Position numbers and translations under genes: made by a program. The notes below the pieces were generated by a model. The model saw only the letters and a program-made list of their open reading frames with translations. It was not told the origin of the DNA and did not search any database. Source: JAFGJQ01 sp964586145 (lineage in GTDB: Bacteria > Planctomycetota > Phycisphaerae > UBA1845). From it: 41,607 nucleotides of DNA. Below, piece after piece: positions 8,730-15,938 of this stretch (position 1 is its first letter; the number at the start of each line of letters is the position of its first letter). Location of the stretch: NCBI GenBank assembly GCA_964586145.1, contig CAZPHH010000040.1, positions 1 through 41,607 on the forward strand, in the 5' to 3' direction.

Positions 8730-8918
8730 TTGATCCGAAACAAGTGGAATCGATTCGTGCGGGCGGCGGCCGGCGTGATGGGGGCGGGCGTGCTTCTGCA
8801 GACGACCGGCTGCGATCCGACCGGCCTGCTGACCCAGTGGGCGGTCAGCATCGCCAGCGACTTCTTCACGAGCTTCTTCTACGATTGGCTGAACGTGCAG
8901 CAGCCGTTCGTCTTCTGA
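8730..8918 (+). CDS. Small lipoprotein, 62 residues
   Basis: A short frame starting at a TTG codon with GTGGAG about 7 nt upstream. It encodes a basic N-terminus, a hydrophobic core and a lipobox-like TTGC with the acylated cysteine at residue 28, then a 34-residue amphipathic tail rich in Phe, Trp and Val. It reads as a lipid-anchored envelope peptide. Similar tiny lipoproteins are common in Planctomycetota, but no function is known to me. No ATG or GTG alternative in the frame fits. It sits between the SH3 protein and gpsA on the same strand. Confidence 0.6.
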   Translation: MIRNKWNRFVRAAAGVMGAGVLLQTTGCDPTGLLTQWAVSIASDFFTSFFYDWLNVQQPFVF

Positions 8919-9020
8919 CGATCCCTCTCGTTCCGCCGTGCGGCGGGCCGGTCGCCGCCGCGGGGAAGAACGATCCGGCCGCAGCGCCCGCCGGCTCGGG
9001 CGGCCCGGCAAGCGGTGGTC

Positions 9021-10022
9021 ATGGCAACACCGGTTGAAATCGCAACCATCATCGGCGACGGGGCCATGGGCACCGTGTGCGGACTGATCCTCGCCGGCCG
9101 CGGGCTGAACGTGCGGCTCTGGGGGCCGTTCGAGGAACAGATTCGACAAATCACGGCTCACCGCGAGAACCGCCGGTTCCTGCCCGGCCACCCGTTGCCC
9201 GACAACCTCCACGCCACGGCAGACAAGGGCGAGGCGCTGACGGACGCGGAGCTGATCATCTCCGCCGTTCCGTGCCAGTACATGCGCAGCGTGTGGGAGG
9301 GCCTCAGCCGTTGCTATCCGCGAGGCGTGCCCGTCTGCAGCGTGACCAAGGGGCTGGAGATCGACCACCTGATGTGGCCGACGCAGATCATCCGCGACGT
9401 GCTGGGCGACGTGCCCGTGGTCGCCCTGTCCGGCCCGAGTATCGCCCCGGAAGTGGCCCGCGGACTGCCGGCCACGGTCGTGGCCGCCGCGGACGATCTG
9501 AACCTCGCGGGGCTGGTGCAACGGGCATTCTCCACGGAAACGTTCCGCGTCTACACGAACAACGACCGCATCGGCGTGGAACTGGCCGGCGCCACGAAAA
9601 ACGTGATTGCGCTGGCGGCCGGCATCATCGACGGCATCGGGGCGGGCGACAACGCCAAGGCCGCGCTGCTTACGCGCGGGCTGGTGGAGATTACGCGGCT
9701 GGGAGCGGCCATGGGGGCACAGCCCAGCACGTTCAAGGGATTGGCCGGCATCGGCGACCTGGTGACCACGTGCATATCCCCCATCGGCCGCAACCGCAGC
9801 GCCGGCGAGAAGATCGGCCGCGGAATGAGCGTGCAGGAGGTGATGGACTCCACCCCGTCGGTGATCGAGGGCATTCCCACCACGGAGGCCGTCCTGGAGC
9901 TGGCCCTGCGTCACAACATCGAGATGCCGATCACGCACGCGGTGTTTTCCGTGCTCCACGATCACCGCTCCCCACGCGAAGCCATCCACGACCTGATGAC
10001 GCGGCAACTCAAGCCGGAATAG
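9021..10022 (+). CDS. gpsA: Glycerol-3-phosphate dehydrogenase [NAD(P)+]
   Basis: A 333-residue cytoplasmic enzyme making sn-glycerol 3-phosphate from dihydroxyacetone phosphate for phospholipid synthesis. The N-terminal nucleotide-binding motif is IIGDGAMGT (residues 10-18). Lys110 lies in SVTKGLE, ALSGPSIAPEVARG follows, and the catalytic Lys193 sits in GATKNVIALAAG, with downstream AALLTRGLVEI and GLAGIGDLVTTC; all are family signatures and the length is normal. A GTG two codons upstream (9015) is an alternative start; ATG 9021 is preferred, though its ribosome-binding site is weak. Confidence 0.95.
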   Translation: MATPVEIATIIGDGAMGTVCGLILAGRGLNVRLWGPFEEQIRQITAHRENRRFLPGHPLPDNLHATADKGEALTDAELIISAVPCQYMRSVWEGLSRCYPRGVPVCSVTKGLEIDHLMWPTQIIRDVLGDVPVVALSGPSIAPEVARGLPATVVAAADDLNLAGLVQRAFSTETFRVYTNNDRIGVELAGATKNVIALAAGIIDGIGAGDNAKAALLTRGLVEITRLGAAMGAQPSTFKGLAGIGDLVTTCISPIGRNRSAGEKIGRGMSVQEVMDSTPSVIEGIPTTEAVLELALRHNIEMPITHAVFSVLHDHRSPREAIHDLMTRQLKPE

Positions 10023-10045
10023 CCGGGCCGGGCGGGGTTTCGGCT

Positions 10046-10073
10046 TTGTGCCTCCGGGGGCAAGTGCTACACT
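10046..10073 (+). promoter_or_regulatory. Possible orphan sigma-70-like promoter
   Basis: TTGTGC (10046-10051), a 16-bp spacer and TACACT (10068-10073). It points to about 170 bp with no recognisable gene, ahead of the transposase remnant, and may be a relic. Confidence 0.25.
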
Positions 10074-10247
10074 TCCGGCAAGCGGTTTGTGCCTGGCCGG
10101 TCGGGGATGGGCGGCCCCGACGCGCCGGGACGCGCCCTTCGGACGGCTGGGCGGAGCGTCAGGACGAAGCGAATGGGAAGGATGGTTGGCCGGACGCAGC
10201 CGGGAACGCTGGTGCCATAGTATCGCACGCTCACTGAGAACCGGTGA

Positions 10248-10457
10248 CCGTCCCCAGTAGCGGCGGAATTGGAGGCTTTACATCGTTGCGTGAACCGGGG
10301 TACTCCCTACGGCCAGGGTCCGTGGCTGTTGCGGATGGTGCGGACGTTGGGCCTGGAATCGACGCTTCGCCCCCGCGGCCGGTCACGCAAGCATCCGGCC
10401 CGGTCCGCGAAGCAGCAAAGGAGACGCAGGAAAGATTCCCCTTTGTCCCGTGGATGA
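10248..10457 (+). pseudogene. C-terminal remnant of a REP-associated tyrosine (Y1) transposase
   Basis: The frame follows an in-frame TGA (10245-10247) and encodes about 69 residues: AELEALHRCVNRGTPYG, then a Trp, then LGLESTLRPRGRSRKHP and a basic tail. This is the typical C-terminal end of planctomycete and proteobacterial RAYT/TnpREP proteins (IS200-like Y1 transposases). The HUH and catalytic tyrosine parts, about 150 residues, are absent, so this is a truncated relic. A REP-like GGTGACCGTCCCC lies directly at its 5' side (10243-10255). The natural stop appears to be lost: translation ends in TGA inside the neighbouring sigma-factor sequence. Confidence 0.65.
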
Positions 10458-10530
10458 GCAGATGCTGCAGCGCATCGGCATCGCCATCGTTGGCCCGCGT
10501 CAGCAAGCTGTCCGGATCCGACCGATTCAT
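10438..10530 (-). pseudogene. Truncated 5' end of an ECF-type RNA polymerase sigma factor gene
   Basis: ATG 10530, with AGGGG about 6 nt upstream, opens a frame whose first 31 codons read MNRSDPDSLLTRANDGDADALQHLL and then IHGTKG. This is the characteristic N-terminus of planctomycete ECF sigma factors. Similarity stops where the transposase remnant begins on the other strand, and no sigma region 2 or 4 is found further along. The frame runs on to 10231 but those residues are antisense to the transposase. A TTGGGC-N17-TACCAT pair upstream may be the old promoter. Confidence 0.55.
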
Positions 10531-10664
10531 GCTTTGCCCCTGCCGCCACCATGGTACTCAAAACCGCGAGATCGCCCAAGGTGCCGGATCATCCCGGGCG
10601 GCCGCGCATCGAGCCACGCAGGCCGGCAGGCTGCGCTGCTCCGGCTGCCGCCGCGCGACGCACG

Positions 10665-12224
10665 TCAGCGATTCGCATACCGCGCGCCGGACGTGACCCG
10701 CGCCACGAGATGCACGTAGACGACCACACACGCGAGGTTGGCCAACAGCCACGACAGAAACTGCAGCCCGAACGGGCCGAAACCCAGAAGGCGGTTGAGC
10801 CCAAGAAGCTCGTTGACACCCCGGTAGACCGACTCCAGCAGGACCACCGACACCGCCGAGAAACCCGCGAACAGCGTCCACAGCACCAGGTACGGGCCCA
10901 GGTACGCCGCCGCCTGGATCGTCACGGGCAACAGGTTCCGGCGGTCCCGGTACGCGAACCCCACGCCGGTCGCCCACGCGGTCAGGCACAGAACACCCAC
11001 CAGAAACGCCGTGGTGAACACCGCCGCCATGGCAAAAACGACCGTCACGTCCCGGTCCCTTGAGGCAGAGGGATTGTCTTGCTCGACGGCCGCGTAGAAG
11101 CCCAACCAGCCTACCAATGCGCACACCAACAACAGCGGGATGCAGGTCGCGAGGTACGATCCGTGGGCCGTCACACGCGTGCGAAGCCGCAGCCGCCGCC
11201 CGAACACCGCCGGCCGGAGCATCGCGTCCCACGCGCATTGGCGCCAGGCCCGCCAGCGGCCCACCACGGCCCAATGCTCCCACGGCGTCCCCGGCCGCAC
11301 GCCCGGCCCGAGGGATTCGTCCACAAGCCGGCCGCACTCGGAGCACCGCCCGTCCGCGGGGGCGTGGGTGAGGTTGTAGCCGCACCATTCGCACAGGGGC
11401 GGGTGATCGCGCGGCGCCAGCTTCCGGTCAGCCGCCGCCCCGCGCAGCCACGTCCAGATCGACCAGGCCAGGGCCAACGGAAGCGCCATACCGACCACGG
11501 TCCGCACGCGCTGAACATACCACGGCATCATTCGCTGATATTCGTCCCATGCCTGGTGGTATGCCCGGACGTGCTCCTCGAGCTGCTGCTGGTACTCCTG
11601 CCATTCGGGGGTATCTGCCTGCAGATTCGGGGGCTTCGGATGCGCCGGCCATTGCACCTCGCTCGTCCTGTAATAGTCGGTCGCCAGACGAACGACAGTG
11701 ATGCCCACGCCGCCCACAAACAGGATGGCCGGCAGCAGCAGAGACGTGCCCAGCCAAGTCCGGCGCACCCCGGCGGCCAGGCTTTGGCGGAACGGCTCGT
11801 CGGCCGCCGCCCAGCCCGACGCCAGGAACGCCGTCGCCAGCGTGCTGCCCTCAATGATCAGGAACGTCCCGAACACCCACAGGCCGAACTCCAGCGGCCA
11901 GGCCTGGTATTCGCGAACCAGGTCCTCCATCATTTCGACAAGCGCGACGAGGATCGCAGTCGCGTCCAACACGGACCCATCTGAGTCGGCCCATGCAACC
12001 AGCAGCACGATCAGCACGACGCCCAGCAGCACCGCCGTCAGGTGTACGAAGTACGCCTGCCACAGCGGAACGTGATTCGTTCGCCGGGCCAGTGTGGCCG
12101 GCCGCACCCAGGCCATGACCAGCGCCGTCCACGGCGACCATCGCGGTTCGGCCGGGCGTGCCGCCAACGTGGCATCGGGTGTGGATGGAATCGCAGAGCT
12201 GTCTTCCTGTGTCCGCATCCTCAT
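10665..12224 (-). CDS. Polytopic membrane protein with internal zinc ribbon
   Basis: About 519 residues with roughly eight hydrophobic segments in two sets, before and after a soluble zinc ribbon. The ribbon has CEWCGYN and CSECG (cysteines at about 278, 281, 294 and 297), a module frequent in Planctomycetota membrane proteins. A charged Gln/Glu-rich stretch (about 205-235) precedes the ribbon. The overall plan resembles YIP1-like proteins, but no function is known. The start is uncertain: TTG 12236, ATG 12224 and ATG 12218 are all possible; 12224 has GGGACGG at fair spacing. It stands alone, convergent with the upstream relics. Confidence 0.75.
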   Translation of the reverse strand: MRMRTQEDSSAIPSTPDATLAARPAEPRWSPWTALVMAWVRPATLARRTNHVPLWQAYFVHLTAVLLGVVLIVLLVAWADSDGSVLDATAILVALVEMMEDLVREYQAWPLEFGLWVFGTFLIIEGSTLATAFLASGWAAADEPFRQSLAAGVRRTWLGTSLLLPAILFVGGVGITVVRLATDYYRTSEVQWPAHPKPPNLQADTPEWQEYQQQLEEHVRAYHQAWDEYQRMMPWYVQRVRTVVGMALPLALAWSIWTWLRGAAADRKLAPRDHPPLCEWCGYNLTHAPADGRCSECGRLVDESLGPGVRPGTPWEHWAVVGRWRAWRQCAWDAMLRPAVFGRRLRLRTRVTAHGSYLATCIPLLLVCALVGWLGFYAAVEQDNPSASRDRDVTVVFAMAAVFTTAFLVGVLCLTAWATGVGFAYRDRRNLLPVTIQAAAYLGPYLVLWTLFAGFSAVSVVLLESVYRGVNELLGLNRLLGFGPFGLQFLSWLLANLACVVVYVHLVARVTSGARYANR

Positions 12225-12372
12225 TCGCCGTCCCAACGGTCCTTGCGCGGTGCTGACCGGCCGACATCCTACGCCGAGGTGGCCGGTCCCACACGAATCT
12301 GGGGGGCCGGTGCCGCGGGAATGCGGCCGGCGCAGACAGAGCGAGCCTCGCGCGACGGTCAGGGCCGGTGCG

Positions 12373-13545
12373 TCACTGCTTCACGCCCAGGTGCTGGCGC
12401 AGGGCGGCCACGAAGGGTTCCTGCTCGGGCTTGGGCGTGTGGGTTGTGGAGTCGAAGAAGGAGGAGTACGCAAACAGGCAGTAGCTGCCGTGCTGCTCTT
12501 CCACCGTCCGCACCTGGGCGAGCAGCGACTCCGGCGAACGGGTCCGGAACGCCCCGATGCCCTGGGCGACCACAACGTCCTCCGGGACGCCCGCCCAGTT
12601 GCCCATGCGGCGGGCGAACACCGACAGGTCATCCGTGTAGTTCATCGGATACACCACGTCGACCAGGCCGTCCTCCACCCAGCGGAGGCTGTCCTGGAAG
12701 TACCGCTCGCGGGCGCGGAACGGGTCGGAGCTGACGGAAACGGTGAGGGCCGTCCGCGGCCGGGTCCGTTGGATCATTCGCTGAACGGCCGTCACCAGCG
12801 TCGTGAGCTGGTCCGCCCGCCATTGGATCCAGCGTTGCGGGTCGTCATCGGGGGCCAGTCCGGTGGCCTCTCGATAGAGTTTCAGGGTTCGGGCGTCGCG
12901 GGGGTAGTCGATGTCGGAATCGCGCGGCGTGGCCGGCGGTTCGGTGGGGAACCGGATGTAGTCCATGTGGAGCGCGTCGACGTTGTATCCGGCGACGATC
13001 TCTCGGAACACGTCGACGAGGTAGGCCCGCACTTCGGGCAGGCAGGCGTTGAGACTGACGTAGAACGTGGACAGCGCCTGCCGGTTGCCGTACTGGTCGT
13101 ACCAGAACCACTCCGGTTGCGTGTGGTAGAGCTGGTCCGAGCAGTCCGGCGGCTCGGTGCCTCGCCACGCGGGCAGCACGTTGACCCAGGCCTCCAGGAA
13201 GAGGTTGCGTTTGTGGGCCTCGCGCACGGCCGTCTTCAGAGGGTCGTACCCGGGATCCTGGAAGTCAAACTGCTCCGCCCACGGTTCGAGCCGGGACGGG
13301 TAGAAGGCGGTGCCGTTCCCGCGGACCTGGAAGACCACGGTGTTCATGCCCAAGCCTTTGCAGTTGTCCATGATGCGGGCGATGTCGTCTTCGGTCCGGT
13401 AGTCATTGCGGGTGACCCAGATGGCCCGAATCGGGTCGGGCCGCCTCACGCCGGCATCGCAGCCGGCGAGCATCGCCGCGCCGGCGAGGAGTCCAGCGAT
13501 GGAAAGGGTGTGAACGATTGCACGGGGTGAAAGGGTTTGTTTCAT
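12373..13545 (-). CDS. GHL10-type (DUF187-like) glycoside hydrolase-like lipoprotein
   Basis: A 390-residue protein with a lipoprotein signal ending in LAGC (acylated Cys29) followed by a TIM-barrel-like domain. Family features are RAIWVTRND at the start of the domain, GMNTVVFQVRGNGTAFYPS, EAWVNVLPAW, the VDALHMDYIRFP segment and VDVVYPMNY near the end. This pattern is that of glycosyl-hydrolase-like family 10 (YngK/DUF187) proteins, thought to cleave polysaccharide or peptidoglycan-like substrates at the cell surface; substrate unknown. ATG 13545 is chosen over the longer frame because it has GGAG at 8 nt and begins the signal peptide. The gene stands downstream of lysC on the same strand, with 153 bp between them. 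Confidence 0.85.
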   Translation of the reverse strand: MKQTLSPRAIVHTLSIAGLLAGAAMLAGCDAGVRRPDPIRAIWVTRNDYRTEDDIARIMDNCKGLGMNTVVFQVRGNGTAFYPSRLEPWAEQFDFQDPGYDPLKTAVREAHKRNLFLEAWVNVLPAWRGTEPPDCSDQLYHTQPEWFWYDQYGNRQALSTFYVSLNACLPEVRAYLVDVFREIVAGYNVDALHMDYIRFPTEPPATPRDSDIDYPRDARTLKLYREATGLAPDDDPQRWIQWRADQLTTLVTAVQRMIQRTRPRTALTVSVSSDPFRARERYFQDSLRWVEDGLVDVVYPMNYTDDLSVFARRMGNWAGVPEDVVVAQGIGAFRTRSPESLLAQVRTVEEQHGSYCLFAYSSFFDSTTHTPKPEQEPFVAALRQHLGVKQ

Positions 13546-13698
13546 GACGTTTGCTCCGCGCCTGCGAATGAACGTAGAGACCGAACCGGCCGGGCCGCCG
13601 GATGCCGCGCCGCAGGCCCGGCCGTCGCCTGCGAATCCGGGCTTGTTATACGGGGTGAGGACAGGTTCGGCAACCAACGGCCGATGCGTGGGGTTCAT

Positions 13699-14952
13699 TC
13701 AGGCCGGCGGAGATGCCGGCGCGCTTGTGGACTCCGGCCGATCCAGCTCGAAGGCGGCGTGGAGGGCCTGTACGGCCCGGTGCCCGTCCGCCTGGTGGAT
13801 GATGCAGCCGATGACGATTTCGCTGGTGGAGATGGAGTGAATGTTGATCTTTGCATCCGCCAGGGTCTGGAACACGCGTGAGGCCACGCCGGAATGCGTG
13901 CGCATGCCGATGCCCACCACGCTGACCTTGCAGACGTTCTCGTCCACTTCGGTGTCGCGGAAGCCGTACTTGGAGGCGAGCTGTTGACCCAGTTCCCGGA
14001 CGCGACCCATTTCGGTCTGGCGCGTGCTGAAGCCAATGTTCGCCACATTCCCGCCGTCGTAGATGTTCTGGATGATGTCGTCCACGACAATGTGGTGCCG
14101 GGCGATCTCCGCGAAAACCGTGGCGGCCATGCCCGGGGTGTTGGGCACGCCGATGAGCACCACGGTGGCGAGGTTCTCCTGCAGGGTCACGCCACGGACG
14201 ACGATGTCTTCCATTCCTGGGGTTTCTGCCATGATCAGGGTTCCCGGTGCGTCGGTGAGCGAACTGCGCACGTGGATGGGCACTTGGAATTTCTTGCCGA
14301 ACTCGATGGCGCGGGAGTGCATCACCTTCGCCCCCGCCCCGGCCATTTCCAGCATCTCATCATAGCCGATCACGTCCAGCTTTCGGGCGTGCGGCTCGAT
14401 CCGCGGATCCGTGGTGTACACACCGTCCACGTCCGTGTAGATCTCGCACGTCTCCGCCCCCAGGACCGCGGCCAGGGCGGCGGCAGTCGTGTCCGACGCG
14501 CCGCGGCCCAGCGTCGTGATCTCACCCCGCTCATCGATGCCCTGGAAGCCGGCCACAATGACGATGTTGCCGGCCTGCAGCTCCCGCTCGATGCGATCCC
14601 GGCTGATGCGCTGGATGCGGGCCTCCGTATGCACGCCGTTCGTCACCAGGCCGAGCTGGCCGCCGGTGAGGCTGATGGCGCGGTGCCCGGCCGCATCGAT
14701 GGCCATCGCCATCAGGGCGATGGAGACCTGTTCGCCGGTCGTCAGCAGCATGTCCATCTCACGCCGCGGCGGGCGCGGTGTGACTTCCCGGGCCAGTGCG
14801 ATCAGGGTGTCCGTCGTCTTGCCCATGGCCGACACGACCAGGACCACGTCGTAGCCGTCCAGCCGGGCCTTGACCGCGCGGCGAGCGGCCCGATGGATCT
14901 TCTCGGCCGACGCCACGGACGTGCCTCCGAATTTCTGTACGATCAGCGGCAT
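13699..14952 (-). CDS. lysC: Aspartate kinase
   Basis: A 417-residue aspartokinase. It opens with MPLIVQKFGGTSV (catalytic KFGGTS at 7-12), has LLTTGEQVS, GFQGIDERGEITTLGRGASDTTA and YTDVDGVYTTDPR in the kinase domain, and two C-terminal ACT domains beginning near VRGVTLQENLATV and VCKVSVVGIGM, the usual site of lysine/threonine feedback. It phosphorylates aspartate, the entry to lysine, threonine, methionine and diaminopimelate synthesis. The usual N-terminus argues for ATG 14952 over an in-frame GTG at 14970. There is no ribosome-binding site; a TAGAAT box ends 7 nt before the ATG, which suggests a leaderless transcript. Confidence 0.96.
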   Translation of the reverse strand: MPLIVQKFGGTSVASAEKIHRAARRAVKARLDGYDVVLVVSAMGKTTDTLIALAREVTPRPPRREMDMLLTTGEQVSIALMAMAIDAAGHRAISLTGGQLGLVTNGVHTEARIQRISRDRIERELQAGNIVIVAGFQGIDERGEITTLGRGASDTTAAALAAVLGAETCEIYTDVDGVYTTDPRIEPHARKLDVIGYDEMLEMAGAGAKVMHSRAIEFGKKFQVPIHVRSSLTDAPGTLIMAETPGMEDIVVRGVTLQENLATVVLIGVPNTPGMAATVFAEIARHHIVVDDIIQNIYDGGNVANIGFSTRQTEMGRVRELGQQLASKYGFRDTEVDENVCKVSVVGIGMRTHSGVASRVFQTLADAKINIHSISTSEIVIGCIIHQADGHRAVQALHAAFELDRPESTSAPASPPA

Positions 14953-14959
14953 GACGGGG

Positions 14960-14989
14960 ATTCTATCCACAGGGCAGCGAGGTTTCGAT
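14960..14989 (-). promoter_or_regulatory. Possible promoter of lysC giving a leaderless mRNA
   Basis: On the minus strand TCGAAA (4 of 6 to TTGACA) is followed after 18 bp by TAGAAT (14960-14965). Its 3' end lies 7 nt before the lysC ATG, so the start of transcription would fall on or next to the A of the ATG. No Shine-Dalgarno sequence is present. Confidence 0.45.
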
Positions 14990-15115
14990 AACGAAGGCCC
15001 CGGAATCGTCGGCGATCATGCGTCGGCCGACTGCATACGCGAAACCGGCGCCGCGGCAGGCCGGGATCCGAGCGGTTGACGAGTTGAAGCGGTTCGCCCG
15101 CGGGCGAACTCCGGC

Positions 15116-15751
15116 TCATGTGGCTTTGATCTTCTCCACCCGTCGTTCCACAACGCGAGCCGGATGATCGACGGGCGTGTCACCCATGGGAACGACCGGA
15201 ACGCTGGCCCGAACCAGGATGGGCAGCGTGCGGCCGGACTCACGCTGAAGCTGGCGGACCGGGCGGATCAGATCCTGCAGTGCTTCGACGCAGCGCGGGT
15301 TTTTCCGTGCGGGGTCCGGCACCGGGGCCTCGATGACGCGAATCTCGTGATACGGGCTCCGGGCGATGGCTTCCGACGCCGAATCGGGATCCAACTCTTC
15401 CAGCCAGCCGTGACCGACCATGCGCCATTGCGGCGCCACGCGACGGGCCATCTCCACGTGATGCAAGATCACCGGATGCAGCAGGGCGGCCGGTGTGGGC
15501 AGGATGTGCATGGTGACCACGTCGTCCTTCCAGCGGGACAGGCACTCCATCCACCACCAGTCGTCGAACCAGACGGCAATCTCTCCGTCCGGATCGGTGG
15601 CCTCGATGTAGACGTCCGTCGGCTTGACCTCGTCGTTCGGAGGGAACGATCCGTCGCCCGAGGCCGCCATGCGAATGGTGCGAGCCCGTCGCGGTCCCTG
15701 CCGCAACCCTGCGGCCGCCTGTCTCTGCTCTACCCAGCTCGGGATGTCCAT
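15116..15751 (-). CDS. Protein of unknown function, 211 residues
   Basis: I do not recognise a family. The frame starts at GTG 15784, but ATG 15751 has AGGAG at 9 nt and is preferred. The product looks cytoplasmic: no signal peptide or membrane segment. A Trp-rich patch WFDDWWWMECLSRW lies at about 69-82, a His/Leu-rich helix region (LLHPVILHHVEMARRV) follows, and the C-terminal third is basic and Pro/Arg-rich. It lies between lysC and the ApgM-family gene on the same strand. The balanced amino-acid composition and lack of interruptions argue for a real gene. Confidence 0.6.
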   Translation of the reverse strand: MDIPSWVEQRQAAAGLRQGPRRARTIRMAASGDGSFPPNDEVKPTDVYIEATDPDGEIAVWFDDWWWMECLSRWKDDVVTMHILPTPAALLHPVILHHVEMARRVAPQWRMVGHGWLEELDPDSASEAIARSPYHEIRVIEAPVPDPARKNPRCVEALQDLIRPVRQLQRESGRTLPILVRASVPVVPMGDTPVDHPARVVERRVEKIKAT

Positions 15752-15938
15752 GCCCATCGGCTCCTGCCAGAACACAATGTCCACGTGACCCGTTATCGGT
15801 CGCTCAGACTTATCGACCCTTTGCCACGAAAAACTTTACGGCAGTCTGCCGGGGCCTTCGGGCGCCGCCGCCGCTCGGGTTGCCGCCATGCGGGAAAACG
15901 CCGTTACTGGTTGTTTCGGCAGGTGTTATGCACGATCG

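Larger units (their letters stand above)
10023..10664. other. Gene-free region with decayed gene remnants
   Basis: No intact gene in 640 bp. It contains a possible orphan promoter (10046-10073), the 3' remnant of a REP-associated transposase (10248-10457, plus) and the first codons of an ECF sigma factor (10438-10530, minus). The stretch 10074-10240 has no recognisable coding or RNA feature. Confidence 0.6.

Noticed and set aside
10074..10240. SRP RNA, RNase P RNA or tmRNA candidate
   Set aside because: A GTCAGG-like string is present, but none of the conserved cores of these RNAs can be traced.
12225..12236. TTG 12236 as start of the zinc-ribbon membrane protein
   Set aside because: The AAGGA is only about 4 nt away and two ATG codons with workable spacing follow; left as an alternative.
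14953..15115. Lysine riboswitch or other leader control before lysC
   Set aside because: The -10-like box lies 7 nt from the ATG, leaving no leader, and no riboswitch-like conserved core is visible.
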